From assembly GCA_029238935.1 (NCBI GenBank), contig JAQZBN010000052.1, forward strand, positions 1-49,153: DNA of 49,153 nt, in the 5' to 3' direction. Made by a program: the position numbers and the translations under genes. Source of the stretch: Herbinix sp. (GTDB lineage: Bacteria; Bacillota; Clostridia; Lachnospirales; Lachnospiraceae). Under the pieces are notes generated by a model. The model worked only from the letters and a program-made list of their open reading frames with translations. It was not told where the DNA came from and did no database searches. Shown here in pieces: positions 36,065 through 45,475 of the stretch. The stretch's first letter is position 1; every line of letters begins with the position of its first letter.

Positions 36065-36510
36065 TTAACTCATATCATTCCTTAATCCATTTGTTAACAC
36101 TGCTATTTCATTTGTTAATTCTATTGCTTAAAGTAACTATGTATTTTAAGAATATGTAGAATTATATATTAGCAAATTTATGTAGTGTAAGTACAAGATC
36201 AAAATTTCATCCAATCCAAAAAATATTTTGGGAGTTGTTCAGATGTTTCATAAACATTTTAACAACTCCCATCATTGATAAACGGTCAATTCGAATACCT
36301 ATAGCATTCCAATGATAGATTAACTCATAACCTATCTTATCCCGTTCTTTGGATAATACCCTAAAATCTTTTTTCTCTTTAAACATCAATAAATTACGTT
36401 CTATATTATTAATATCTTTTATTTTCCAGTTTATATTCGCATTAGAGTCGTCTTACCGTCTCCATAATTCTTACAAAAAATCCATCAAAAAAAATCAACC
36501 TAAGATATTC
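36065..36510. other. Gene-poor region with one hairpin
   Basis: The 446 bases after the GH2 gene hold no convincing gene. A perfect 10-bp inverted repeat (36230-36239 with 36261-36270) forms a long hairpin with extra pairing inside. A minus-strand open frame of about 85 codons without a supported start overlaps it and is discussed under rejected items. Confidence 0.6.
36230..36270. terminator. Long hairpin after the GH2 gene, possible terminator
   Basis: GGGAGTTGTT pairs with AACAACTCCC, and ATGTTT pairs with AAACAT nearer the loop. The plus strand has no T run after it, so efficient intrinsic termination is doubtful. It is 166 bases after the GH2 stop codon and may instead be an mRNA-stabilising hairpin. 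Confidence 0.4.
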
Positions 36511-36539
36511 TTGACATATCTATTTAATTATATTATTAT
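36511..36539 (+). promoter_or_regulatory. Sigma-A promoter of the amino-acid ABC operon
   Basis: TTGACA (36511-36516) and TATTAT (36534-36539) are separated by 17 bases. A start near 36546 gives a leader of about 254 bases before the ATG at 36800. The leader contains a small hairpin AAGGAT-ATTC-ATCCTT near 36720 and a direct GATCGGT repeat, but I recognise no S-box, T-box or other known riboswitch. Confidence 0.7.
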
Positions 36540-36799
36540 CTATACTTGTAATTCATATTATTTCTATATGATTTATATGATATAATCCGAAAGGGGGATT
36601 AACATTAACCTTTAGTTAAAATGATAATCAAAAATCGAACTATAAAATCTTATGAATCTGATTTAACCATAAGTATCAAACAGATATAGTTGTGATCGGT
36701 GACGATCGGTAATTGGTATTAAGGATATTCATCCTTATAAATAAGCAATAGTAACCATGAAATAAATCATTATGTAAAACAAAAATGGAGGAAAATTAA

Positions 36800-37678
36800 A
36801 TGATGAAAAGCAAATTATTCATTGGTGCATTAACTTTCGTATTAATTGTAGGCGGATTGGTTGGATGTTCATCAAAACCATCCGAGAAAGAAACATCCAA
36901 TGAAAGCACAGGAACACCGACTATTACACAGTCTGCTGAGGATACTACCGATGCAGTGCAGGAAACTGAAAAAGATTTACTTACACAGATCCAGGAAAGA
37001 GGCTCCCTATTCATCGGTACTGAAGGAACCTATGCTCCTTATACCTATCACGATGAAACCGGTGACTTAGTAGGCTATGATGTAGAAGTTGCTACTGCAA
37101 TTGCTGAAAAGTTAGGGGTAAAAGCAGAATTTGTAGAAAGTAATTGGGATTCCTTAATTGCTGGTCTTGATGCAGAACGTTATGATGTCGTATTTAACCA
37201 AGTTACCATTACCGATGAGCGTCTTGAAAAATACGATTTCTCCACACCATATACGATCTCCAGAGCAGCTTTGATCACAGGTAAAGATAATACTGATATC
37301 ACTTCTTTTGACGATCTTAGCGGTAAAAAAGCAGCTCAATCCTTAACAAGTAACTACGGTGCCCTGGCTGAGCAATATGGAGCTGAAATCGTTAGTGCAG
37401 ATGGATCCTTTAGCAAAGCAATCGAACTTGTATCAACAGGAAGAGCTGACGCAACTATAAATGATCAGGTTTCTTTTTATGATTTCCTGAAACAGCAGCC
37501 GGATGCACCGGTTCAACTTGTAGCTACTTTGGATGATGCCAGCAAAAACGCTGCATTAATTCGTAAGGGAAATGAAACACTAGTGGAAGCAATCAATAAA
37601 GCTTTCGATGAATTAACTCAGGACGGAACAATAACAAAAATTTCTGAAAAGTACTTTGGAGCAGACGTTACAAAATAA
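36800..37678 (+). CDS. Amino-acid (cystine-type) ABC transporter substrate-binding lipoprotein
   Basis: A 292-aa lipoprotein with signal and lipobox GGLVGC, a Ser/Thr/Glu-rich spacer, then a family 3 solute-binding domain: IQERGSLFIGTEGTYAPYTY, GYDVEVATAIAEKLGVKAEF, WDSLIAGLDAERYDVVFNQV and AAQSLTSNYGALAEQYGAEI. The pattern fits polar amino-acid receptors, most like cystine-binding proteins, though the ligand is not proven. GGAGG precedes tandem ATG codons at 36800 and 36803. It is first in a three-gene operon with permease and ATPase, in contrast to the ATPase-less sugar transporters in the window. Confidence 0.92.
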   Translation: MMKSKLFIGALTFVLIVGGLVGCSSKPSEKETSNESTGTPTITQSAEDTTDAVQETEKDLLTQIQERGSLFIGTEGTYAPYTYHDETGDLVGYDVEVATAIAEKLGVKAEFVESNWDSLIAGLDAERYDVVFNQVTITDERLEKYDFSTPYTISRAALITGKDNTDITSFDDLSGKKAAQSLTSNYGALAEQYGAEIVSADGSFSKAIELVSTGRADATINDQVSFYDFLKQQPDAPVQLVATLDDASKNAALIRKGNETLVEAINKAFDELTQDGTITKISEKYFGADVTK

Positions 37679-37703
37679 TATTTGATACAAAGGGGGATCC
37701 AAT

Positions 37704-38366
37704 ATGCACTTAAGTGAAAGAACCATAGAGATCATAACAGAGGCCTTTTGGCCGATTGTGAAAGCAGGTATCCAATTTACAATACCTTTAACAATTATTT
37801 CATTCCTGCTTGGTTTAATCATAGCCATATTGGTTGCCCTGATTCAAGTAGCTCATATTAAAGTCCTAAAACAGCTTGTTCAGATCTACGTTTGGATTTT
37901 CCGTGGTACACCGATGCTTGTTCAAATATTCATTATTTTCTTTGGGTTACCCAAGATGGGGATTCTACTTGATCCATTTCCAGCAGCGGTGATCGCTTTT
38001 TCATTGAATGTAGGAGCTTATACTTCTGAAACGATCCGCGCTGCTATCTTGTCAGTACCGAAGGGACAATGGGAAGCAGGTTATGCCTTTGGAATGACAT
38101 TTTCTCAAGTGTTTCGAAGAATTATCTTAAAGCAGGCAGCTAAGGTATCCATTCCTCCTTTATCCAATACCTTTATTGGTCTGGTAAAGGATACTTCATT
38201 AGCTTCGACCGTTACTTTGACAGAGATGTTCATGGTAACGCAGAGAATTGTAGCATTTCGCTATGAACCGCTCCTTCTTTACATTGAATTAGCTGTAATT
38301 TATCTGGCTCTCTGCAGTATTCTTAATATATTGCAGAAATATTTAGAAAAGAAGTTAGTACAATAA
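37704..38366 (+). CDS. Amino-acid ABC transporter permease (HisM family)
   Basis: A 220-aa permease with about five membrane segments and family hallmarks: VWIFRGTPMLVQIFIIFFGL, LNVGAYTSETIRAAILSVPK, GQWEAGYAFGMTFSQVFRRI, and VKDTSLASTVTLTEM. The GQWEA-G-A-G region is the coupling loop that contacts the ATPase. AAAGGGGG precedes the ATG, 26 bases after the binding-protein gene. A single permease gene implies a homodimer. Confidence 0.94.
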   Translation: MHLSERTIEIITEAFWPIVKAGIQFTIPLTIISFLLGLIIAILVALIQVAHIKVLKQLVQIYVWIFRGTPMLVQIFIIFFGLPKMGILLDPFPAAVIAFSLNVGAYTSETIRAAILSVPKGQWEAGYAFGMTFSQVFRRIILKQAAKVSIPPLSNTFIGLVKDTSLASTVTLTEMFMVTQRIVAFRYEPLLLYIELAVIYLALCSILNILQKYLEKKLVQ

Positions 38367-38380
38367 GAAGGGGTGAGACT

Positions 38381-39133
38381 ATGCTAAACGCAACCAATAT
38401 TCATAAACGCTTTGGTAATAATGAAGTGTTAAAGGGTGTTGATCTACATGTAAAAAAAGGGGATGTGATTGCGATTTTGGGTCCCAGTGGATCCGGGAAA
38501 ACAACGCTTCTTCGATGCCTCAACTTCCTAGAGCGGGCCGATGAGGGGGTAATTGAACTTAGTAATATAGCAACACAATTTACCAAAGCGAGCAAGCACG
38601 ACATTATTAATATTAGAAAAAAAACCGGATTTGTCTTTCAAAATTATAACTTAATTATAACGAAAACAGCTTTACAGAATGTTATGGAACCATTGATTGT
38701 GGTGCAAAAGAAATCCAAAGAGGAAGCAAGAAGGATAGCACAGGAAGCCCTTGATAAAGTAGGATTATCCAATCGATATGACTATTATCCATCTCAGTTA
38801 TCAGGAGGACAACAACAGCGCGTTGGAATTGCAAGAGCGATTGCTGTAAAACCGGATGTGATCTTATTTGATGAACCAACCTCTTCATTGGATCCTGAAT
38901 TAGTTGGTGAAGTTCTCAATGTGATTCAGAATATTGCAAAAGAAGGTACTACAATGCTAATTGTTACTCATGAAATATCTTTTGCTAGGGAAGTAGCCAA
39001 TCGAGTGATATTTATGGACAGCGGTATAATCGTGGAAGAAAATGATACGAAGGAATTTTTTAATCATCCAAATAACCAGAGAACGATTGAGTTCCTAAAC
39101 CGCTTTTTGATGGATCGTAATTGTTCCTTATAG
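38381..39133 (+). CDS. Amino-acid ABC transporter ATP-binding protein
   Basis: A 250-aa ATPase with every core motif: Walker A GPSGSGKTT, Q-loop FVFQNYNLI, signature LSGGQQQR, Walker B VILFDEPTSSLDPE and the switch His in LIVTHEI. The length and the LLRCLNFLERADEG segment are typical of the polar amino-acid (GlnQ/TcyN) type. It energises the permease encoded just upstream, with a 14-base gap and a ribosome site GAAGGGGTGA. A long hairpin follows the stop codon. Confidence 0.96.
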   Translation: MLNATNIHKRFGNNEVLKGVDLHVKKGDVIAILGPSGSGKTTLLRCLNFLERADEGVIELSNIATQFTKASKHDIINIRKKTGFVFQNYNLIITKTALQNVMEPLIVVQKKSKEEARRIAQEALDKVGLSNRYDYYPSQLSGGQQQRVGIARAIAVKPDVILFDEPTSSLDPELVGEVLNVIQNIAKEGTTMLIVTHEISFAREVANRVIFMDSGIIVEENDTKEFFNHPNNQRTIEFLNRFLMDRNCSL

Positions 39134-39151
39134 ATCGTATCAAAATTTAAA

Positions 39152-39201
39152 TTTCGCCAAATGAAAATCTGAAAAGGTAACATCAGATTACATTTGGCGA
39201 A
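39152..39201. terminator. Long hairpin after the amino-acid ABC operon
   Basis: TTCGCCAAATG pairs perfectly with CATTTGGCGAA, and AATCTGA pairs with TCAGATT inside, with a small bulge between. It lies 19 bases after the ATPase stop. The following bases (TTATCT) are only weakly T-rich, so termination is plausible but not certain. Confidence 0.55.
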
Positions 39202-39240
39202 TTATCTATAAAAAGGGGAATTAGAAGAAAGCGTATGTTT

Positions 39241-39399
39241 TTATATTAAACCTCTATTTAATCTGATCGCAATATCATCAATTCGCTGACATAATGCTAT
39301 CAAATGTTCATCTTCTAAATTATTACTGCGGCTCACTGCTGTATTTAATTCTGTCTTTAATAATTCTACTTGCTCTACTAAATCATTTCTTATACTCAT
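39241..39399 (-). CDS. Spo0E-like small regulatory protein
   Basis: A 52-aa peptide starting MSIRNDLVEQ, with TTGGAGGT about 7 bases before the ATG at 39399. It is predicted to be two helices, and the second (DEHLIALCQRIDDIAIRLNR) resembles the Q-x-[LI]-D-x-x-I signature of Spo0E-type aspartyl-phosphate phosphatases that lower Spo0A phosphorylation in sporulating Firmicutes. The fit is approximate: the usual S-Q-x-L-D reads C-Q-R-I-D. A longer reading with 18 extra N-terminal residues lacks a ribosome site. It is downstream of the GGDEF-EAL gene by 76 bases on the same strand. Confidence 0.6.
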   Translation of the reverse strand: MSIRNDLVEQVELLKTELNTAVSRSNNLEDEHLIALCQRIDDIAIRLNRGLI

Positions 39400-39475
39400 A
39401 AATGTACCTCCAATTTTTTTATCATTTTTATCTATACAAAGTTTTATGGACATTTTCCACTTTACTACCTTGTAC

Positions 39476-41587
39476 CTATATATTTTTATCCCACTGTTCC
39501 TTCATCTTTTGTAATACCTCATATTCGGGAAGCGGTTTACTAAACAAGTAGCCCTGCATCTTATTGCACTTATGCTCTACTAAATAATCCTTCTGCTCTG
39601 ATGTCTCTACTCCTTCAGCAATAACACACATATTTAAACTACTTCCAATATTTATGATCAAATCATTTAAAGACTTATTTTTAATTTCGGTTATCGTATC
39701 TATGAATACTTTATCAATCTTTAAGGTTGTAATCGGTAATATCTTGAGATAATTCAACGAAGAGTACCCTTTTCCAAAGTCATCCAAAGCTATTTTTATA
39801 CCTCTGTCCCGTAGTAGCATTAACTTACCGGTAATTGTCTCATAGGATTCCATTAGGATGGACTCCGTAATCTCTAATTCTAAATGTTTTGCATTGATAC
39901 CAGCAGATGTAATGGTATCCATAACCATATCAATAAACTCTTCTTGCAATAACTGAAGTATAGAAATATTAACAGAGATATTCAAATCTTGATAACCTAG
40001 TTGATGAAGTGTATGTAAAAAGCTGCAGGCTGTCTTTAAAACCCACATACCTATTGGAATAATTAAGTGCGTATCTTCTGCAATTGCGATAAATTTATCC
40101 GGCGAAACCATTCCCAACTCTGGGCTATTCCAACGAATTAATGCTTCAAATCCTGTAATACAGTCTGTTTTCAAATCCAGTTGTGGTTGATAGTATAATT
40201 CGAATTCATTGTTGACTAGTGCAAACCATAAACTCTTTTCTATGTACATTCTTTCAGCTAATACTTCATTCATCGGTTCATTATAAAAAACAATTCTATT
40301 TCTTCCACTTTCCTTCGCTTTATAGACAGCTATATCTGCATTTTTTAATAAGGTATCCACATCAATACCATGCTCCGGATATAAAGAAACACCAATACTG
40401 GCAGTAATAAATAAGCTGTTAGTACCAAACTCCAAAGGAGTTTTAAAGGATTTAATCATATTGATCGCGCTTCGTTCGATATCTTCCATTTTATTATATT
40501 GATCAATTAATACTATAAATTCGTCGCCGCCAATTCGAAACAAGGCATCTATCTTATTCTGAGACTTCAGACGGTCACTTATATGAAGTAACAGGGAATC
40601 CCCATAGGAATGTCCCATGGTATCATTAATATTTTTAAACTTATCTATATTGATATATAAGAGTGCAAACTTGTTAACACACTTATCTTTCATTAGACTG
40701 TGCATTTTATTATTTAATGCTAATCGATTTTGTAAACCGGTTAGTTGGTCATGATAAGATATATATTGAAGCTTCTCTTTATATTCATTTAGTTCACTCA
40801 GATCCATATGAATTCCCACAATATGGTATTGGTTATTATCATTTACTATGGCTTTCCCTTTCGCTTTAATCCACTTATACTCTCCTGATTTCGTTTTAAT
40901 TCTATATTCGCAATAATAATACGGTGTATTATTCCTAATATGGTCATTAATAATATCTTTGACATTTTCTCTATCAGAAGGATGCATTAAATCCTCTACC
41001 TTCTCTATTTCATCCATATCCTTAGGGCTATACCCCGTAACTTCATACCAACGTTCAGAAAACCAACGTACACCATTCGCATCCTCCCAAATAGCATCAT
41101 TTGTAGTTTCTAAAAAAATTCTATGTCTTTCCTCACTATTTCGTAACTGTTCCTGATTGCTTATTAATAATTCATTTAACTCCATAAACTTTTTCTGGCT
41201 AAGAGATAACTGTTTGTTTAGAAATACCAGATTTTTATTTGCTTCATTTACGTTGATATGATTAGCTACTAAATCGCTCTCCACCCCTCTGATTGCTTTG
41301 ATTAGGGAGTATATTGCTACGTAGAGAATTACACTCATTACTATCACATAAATCCAGCCCTTAATTATGCTTAAATATGTAATTAAATCGTTATCATCTG
41401 TAAATCTTTCTAATAATTTATCTGATAATAAAATCCAAGCTCCCCCTATGATTAAATGAATTAACGCAATCCTTAACGCTAACTTATAAATTTTCTTCCA
41501 ATCCTTATGGATATAAGCATTCACTGCATGATCCAGCAAACCGGTATCATCATTTTTTTGTACTTTATTCGATAATATCAGCCCCAT
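39476..41587 (-). CDS. Membrane PAS-GGDEF-EAL cyclic-di-GMP signalling protein
   Basis: A 703-aa protein with two N-terminal membrane segments (about 40-60 and 85-110), a coiled region, a PAS domain (about 155-280), a GGDEF domain and an EAL domain. The cyclase motif is intact (RIGGDEFIVL), but the inhibitory I-site reads NKID instead of RxxD. The phosphodiesterase motifs are also intact: GFEALIRW, ELEITESIL, ALDDFGKGYSSLNYL, LKIDKVF, AEGVET and QGYLFSKP. It could make and break cyclic di-GMP; the direction is unknown. I place the start at ATG 41587 (MGLILSNK) after GGGAGGG, 14 codons inside a longer frame. Its signal may be read by PAS. Confidence 0.93.
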   Translation of the reverse strand: MGLILSNKVQKNDDTGLLDHAVNAYIHKDWKKIYKLALRIALIHLIIGGAWILLSDKLLERFTDDNDLITYLSIIKGWIYVIVMSVILYVAIYSLIKAIRGVESDLVANHINVNEANKNLVFLNKQLSLSQKKFMELNELLISNQEQLRNSEERHRIFLETTNDAIWEDANGVRWFSERWYEVTGYSPKDMDEIEKVEDLMHPSDRENVKDIINDHIRNNTPYYYCEYRIKTKSGEYKWIKAKGKAIVNDNNQYHIVGIHMDLSELNEYKEKLQYISYHDQLTGLQNRLALNNKMHSLMKDKCVNKFALLYINIDKFKNINDTMGHSYGDSLLLHISDRLKSQNKIDALFRIGGDEFIVLIDQYNKMEDIERSAINMIKSFKTPLEFGTNSLFITASIGVSLYPEHGIDVDTLLKNADIAVYKAKESGRNRIVFYNEPMNEVLAERMYIEKSLWFALVNNEFELYYQPQLDLKTDCITGFEALIRWNSPELGMVSPDKFIAIAEDTHLIIPIGMWVLKTACSFLHTLHQLGYQDLNISVNISILQLLQEEFIDMVMDTITSAGINAKHLELEITESILMESYETITGKLMLLRDRGIKIALDDFGKGYSSLNYLKILPITTLKIDKVFIDTITEIKNKSLNDLIINIGSSLNMCVIAEGVETSEQKDYLVEHKCNKMQGYLFSKPLPEYEVLQKMKEQWDKNI

Positions 41588-41630
41588 AGCTCCCTCCCTT
41601 TGTATCTTAAAACCAACTTCAAATGACAAT

Positions 41631-41671
41631 AAAGGATAATTCTGTACTTAAATAATACAAAATTATCCTTT
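41631..41671 (-). terminator. Hairpin after the response-regulator gene
   Basis: AAAGGATAATT pairs with AATTATCCTTT around a 15-20 base middle that contains further pairing (GTA/TAC). It lies 65 bases after the response-regulator stop codon and before the GGDEF-EAL gene. The T run is weak, so it is a possible terminator. Confidence 0.45.
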
Positions 41672-41735
41672 ATTTATGAATGAAATATGTTCTGTTTCTA
41701 CCCAGAAAAATTTCGGTTTTGTAAATAATTAGTTT

Positions 41736-42830
41736 TTATACACGATTAAGACGAAATTCCGTCGGCGTTAATCCAACGACTTTTTTAAATACCTTGCTAA
41801 AATACTCCGCATCCTTATACCCTAGTTTTTCTGCAATTTCATAGGTTTTCAAATCATCTATTAAAATTAATACCTTAGCTCTTTCCATTTTTACTATAGT
41901 AACAAATTCGGTAAACGAAATACCTACCTTCTGTTTAAAACTCTCACTGATATATGTTTTATTCATGTACAATTGATCCGCTACCATGGCTAGTGAAATG
42001 TTGTTATCAATATTTTTTAATATAAAATTGTATACCTGTCTTACTATTCCTTTATCCTGAAGATCCAACCTTAATATTGTAATCATGTGGCTCAACCCCT
42101 TTATCTTATCCATGAAGATATTATTAATGGAAGATAAATCTAGATTTTTTATATCATCAAATCCACTATAAATGGATGGATCGATAAATAATTCAATATA
42201 TGGAAATGCTTTTATTAATTCCGTAATAATATCATGAATACTATTTTTTAGTAATCCAGAAATTCGAATCAGTTCAACTTTATTCGAATTTTTTAGTATT
42301 TGATCCATCATCCGTTCAATTACCAGGATAGATTTTTCATCTCCCATCCGAATTAGACTAGTCAAAGTAGTTACCTCATCAATCGACAAACGCTGCTCCG
42401 TATCTTTTTGGGCTTCTTCCAGCTTTCTAATTCTTTCTTTTTCAAGCCTAATATGATCAATATATATTTTTGCTCTTGATAAAAGACCGGATAATTCATT
42501 GGCATCTACAGGCTTTGGAATATAATCAAAGGCACCCAGTATTATCCCTTGCCTGGCATAACTAAATTCACTATAATCGCTTAAAAGCACAACACAGGAG
42601 CATAGATTTCTGTCAACAATAGCACGTAGTAATTCTATTCCGTCAACCTTTGGCATTTTAATATCAGTAATCACCAGGTCGATCTGGAAATTTTCCAGTT
42701 TATCAAGCGCTTCCCGCCCATTCTGCGCTTCTTGGCTAATATTAAATCCCGAAGCCTCACCCCATATTTTTAGTCTTTTTAACTCTATTCGAACGATATC
42801 CCTATCATCTACGATCATAACCTTATACAC
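41736..42830 (-). CDS. Response regulator with AraC-type DNA-binding domain
   Basis: A 364-aa regulator. The receiver domain (1-120) has acidic pocket Asp8/Asp9, phosphorylation site Asp56 in VITDIKMP, Ser84 and Lys106 in YIPKPVD. A linker of about 140 residues with helical parts follows, then two helix-turn-helix motifs of the AraC type (about 265-364: LAMVADQLYMNKTYISESFK, YEIAEKLGYKDAEYFSKVFK, VVGLTPTEFRLNRV). The start is GTG at 42830, 4 bases after AGGGTGA. It begins 12 bases after the histidine-kinase gene, so the two form a two-component system. Targets are unknown; AraC-type regulators of this kind often control sugar transporter genes. Confidence 0.94.
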   Translation of the reverse strand: MYKVMIVDDRDIVRIELKRLKIWGEASGFNISQEAQNGREALDKLENFQIDLVITDIKMPKVDGIELLRAIVDRNLCSCVVLLSDYSEFSYARQGIILGAFDYIPKPVDANELSGLLSRAKIYIDHIRLEKERIRKLEEAQKDTEQRLSIDEVTTLTSLIRMGDEKSILVIERMMDQILKNSNKVELIRISGLLKNSIHDIITELIKAFPYIELFIDPSIYSGFDDIKNLDLSSINNIFMDKIKGLSHMITILRLDLQDKGIVRQVYNFILKNIDNNISLAMVADQLYMNKTYISESFKQKVGISFTEFVTIVKMERAKVLILIDDLKTYEIAEKLGYKDAEYFSKVFKKVVGLTPTEFRLNRV

Positions 42831-42842
42831 AATATCACCCTA

Positions 42843-45242
42843 TTACCTTTCCTCATTAGCCCAGTTATTCGGTAACGTGAAGTACATCGTAGCTCCTTGT
42901 GACGACTCCCCTTCTATCCACGTTCTTCCACCATGTTTTTCAATAATTTTCTTAATTGTAATCAAACCAATACCACTACCTTCAAATTCATCACTGGTAT
43001 GTAATCGCTGAAATAAACCAAATAATTTCTCGGAATAATTCATATCAAAACCAACACCATTGTCTTTCACGTAAAAACAGTATTCATTTTCTGTTATGGT
43101 CGCTCCCACGTTAATGTAGGCAATTTCCCTATTCTTGGTGAATTTAATAGCATTTGATAAAATATTGTTGAGTACCTGTTTTAACATAGTTCTGTCAGCT
43201 AATACAGTAGGTAGACCTGTTTCAACCTTAAATTCAATCCTCCGGTCCGGAACCGAACATATCAATTCACGATAGCTGGTTGCAAACAATTCATTGCAGT
43301 CAACTTGCTCAAGTTGTAATTCCTTTTTGGATGTGGTGGAATAATTCAGCAGTTTATTAATCATATCTATCATATCAGAACAGATATTCCTGATATGAAA
43401 CAGCATCTGGGTGACATCTTCCTTTAGTTCATCCTGATAATCCTCAAGAATAATTTTGCTGTAACCATCCACTGCCCTTAATGGAGATTTTAAATCATGG
43501 GAAACAGTATATGCAAAGGCCTCAAGTTCCTGCATAGCCTGCTGTAGATCACGGGTTCGCGAGGTGACCCGTTGTTCCAACTCCTCATTTAATTTACCAA
43601 CTTCTTCAATCGCCTTTTTATACTCGGTGATATTTTCTATTACCAAACCTATTTGATTACTATCGATGCGAAATGCATTTACTAGAAAATGCATCTGATT
43701 TCCTACAAAATGAGTTTCAAACCGCATGGCAGTTCCCGTAATTAATACTTGTTCCAGCTTTTCCAGATCTTTACTATATATCGGAAAAACTTGATCCCAT
43801 CTTTTTCCTATGATGCTTTCCTTCTTGAGCTTCGTCTGTCGTTCAAAGCTTGAATTTACAGATATAAAACGTACATCCACCAAGCGATTGTTTCTATCCA
43901 GGATTGGATCGAATACAATAAACCCATTGAGCATTCTGTCAAATAGTTGTGCATATCGTTCTTCACTGTCCATAAGGTTTTTCTGCATACACGTTAATTC
44001 ATCAAACTGCTGTCTCAGTTCCTCATCCGAGGCTGTCAAATCATCATATAAGTTCGTCAACTCAATATTACTATCATACAATTTCTTTTTCATTCTACTT
44101 ATTTTTCTGAGATAATAGATAAGAATCAATATGAAAGTAACTAATGTTATTATTATGAGAATCGTAGTAACAACAAGATCTCTGTAGGTCTCAATAAATG
44201 AGAAAGGTTTGTTGAGTATTTGACTGTCACTTGGTATTCTGTTTTTAGGGATAGCAAAACGTTCTAATTGATTATGATCAAAAATAAATCTAGTCGTCTT
44301 GTCTTTCACTATCGGAATTTCGGTAATATTCTCACCTTGAAGGATCTTCACAGCAATCTCAGCTGCCTTTGCACCTTGCAGCTTACCGCTTAACATGCTA
44401 CCACCAATGGCTCCGTGGTTCATTCCAAATTCATATAGATGATACACCGGAACCGTGCTTCTCTGGCTAATCATTTCGCAAGAATCCTCAAAGCCAACCA
44501 CGACTCCTTCATCATCCATATAATAGGTGGTGATCAATATGGCACTGTCTGTTGAAATCCCATCAACCTGATGCAGAATGTCCCTGTATGCTCCATCATT
44601 TAGCGGTATCACTTTAACATCTGGTGCAATTTTATGTATCTCTTGTATTGCTAATTGCCCTGTTGAGATACCGCTTTCCGTATTATCGAATACAACCGCA
44701 ATTTCTTTTAGATCCGGATTTATATTAAATGCAGCATCTAATGTTTTTTCTATATCTACACTCTCTATAACCCCTGTTACATTAGAAAAACCTTGTAACA
44801 AATTTTGCACTCCTTTTTCATTAACGCCGCAAAATACGATCGGGGTATTCGGAAATAAAATGTCTCTGTTATCTAATGCAAATTCCAAAGCCGCGTCATC
44901 CGTGGTAATAATGACATCTAAATGTTTCTTCGCATATTTATAATATAAGTTAGTATAAAACACCTCCAAATTCTCCTTAGTAGGATAGTTTTTCCAATCC
45001 ATATATTCGATATAAATGGAGCTATTAAATTCAGCTTTATTTAAAATCTCAATAATTCCCTCTTCTTCATTATCCGTCCAACTCAATCCGTTTTGATAGG
45101 AATTGATGATTAACACATCTTTTGTCTCAAGATTGATCTCTGCAGTTGCATTCAAGCTATAGCTGTGATTACCTAATATGACAAGGCCGAGTAATAGAAC
45201 TATGTTTTTTACTATAAAATTAATTCGTAGACTTTTTTTCAT
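42843..45242 (-). CDS. Sensor histidine kinase with ABC-substrate-binding-like sensor and PAS domain
   Basis: A 799-aa membrane kinase. After a signal/anchor segment, residues of about 40-335 form an extracellular domain of the ABC_sub_bind type (VLIINSYQNGLSWTDNEEEG, TPIVFCGVNEKG, NVTGVIESVDIEKTLDAAFN, EIAVVFDNTESGISTGQLAI). A second membrane segment (about 355-380) is followed by PAS, a HisKA domain (TVSHDLKSPLRAVDGYSKII) and an ATPase domain (LNNILSNAIKFTK, DNGVGFD, GSGIGL). It should bind a small ligand outside and phosphorylate the AraC-type regulator encoded next. ATG 45242 follows AAAGGAG, so a GTG two codons upstream is unlikely to be the start. Confidence 0.93.
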   Translation of the reverse strand: MKKSLRINFIVKNIVLLLGLVILGNHSYSLNATAEINLETKDVLIINSYQNGLSWTDNEEEGIIEILNKAEFNSSIYIEYMDWKNYPTKENLEVFYTNLYYKYAKKHLDVIITTDDAALEFALDNRDILFPNTPIVFCGVNEKGVQNLLQGFSNVTGVIESVDIEKTLDAAFNINPDLKEIAVVFDNTESGISTGQLAIQEIHKIAPDVKVIPLNDGAYRDILHQVDGISTDSAILITTYYMDDEGVVVGFEDSCEMISQRSTVPVYHLYEFGMNHGAIGGSMLSGKLQGAKAAEIAVKILQGENITEIPIVKDKTTRFIFDHNQLERFAIPKNRIPSDSQILNKPFSFIETYRDLVVTTILIIITLVTFILILIYYLRKISRMKKKLYDSNIELTNLYDDLTASDEELRQQFDELTCMQKNLMDSEERYAQLFDRMLNGFIVFDPILDRNNRLVDVRFISVNSSFERQTKLKKESIIGKRWDQVFPIYSKDLEKLEQVLITGTAMRFETHFVGNQMHFLVNAFRIDSNQIGLVIENITEYKKAIEEVGKLNEELEQRVTSRTRDLQQAMQELEAFAYTVSHDLKSPLRAVDGYSKIILEDYQDELKEDVTQMLFHIRNICSDMIDMINKLLNYSTTSKKELQLEQVDCNELFATSYRELICSVPDRRIEFKVETGLPTVLADRTMLKQVLNNILSNAIKFTKNREIAYINVGATITENEYCFYVKDNGVGFDMNYSEKLFGLFQRLHTSDEFEGSGIGLITIKKIIEKHGGRTWIEGESSQGATMYFTLPNNWANEER

Positions 45243-45420
45243 TAGCACTCCTTTAACTCAAAGTACTTAGTATTATAATTTATATATTTGTGATAGATAT
45301 AGATATCTAATAATTATCACCAATCTCATTATATCGCTTGGAGATATCATTATTTTACCATATTATTGAAAATTTTACATAATTTCTTTTATAAACTTAT
45401 GTCAATTCGTTTGGTTATAA

Positions 45421-45445
45421 CAAAAGAGACCATAGTCTGGTCTCT
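45421..45445 (-). terminator. Rho-independent terminator of the small membrane protein gene
   Basis: On the minus strand AGAGACCA pairs with TGGTCTCT around a 5-base loop, followed by TTTTGTT. It lies 30 bases after the stop at 45476 and separates that gene from the histidine-kinase operon. Confidence 0.85.
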
Positions 45446-45475
45446 CTACATAATTCATAATTGATACAATTTACT

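Noticed and set aside
36203..36460. Minus-strand open frame of about 85 codons (contains FRVLSKERDKIGYELIYHWN)
   Set aside because: No ribosome site or supported start, it runs through a hairpin, and I recognise no family. It may be a gene remnant but cannot be supported as one.
36546..36799. S-box or T-box riboswitch before the amino-acid transporter
   Set aside because: Neither the T-box AGGGTGGNACCGCG element nor the S-box core is present, and no terminator/antiterminator pair is visible.
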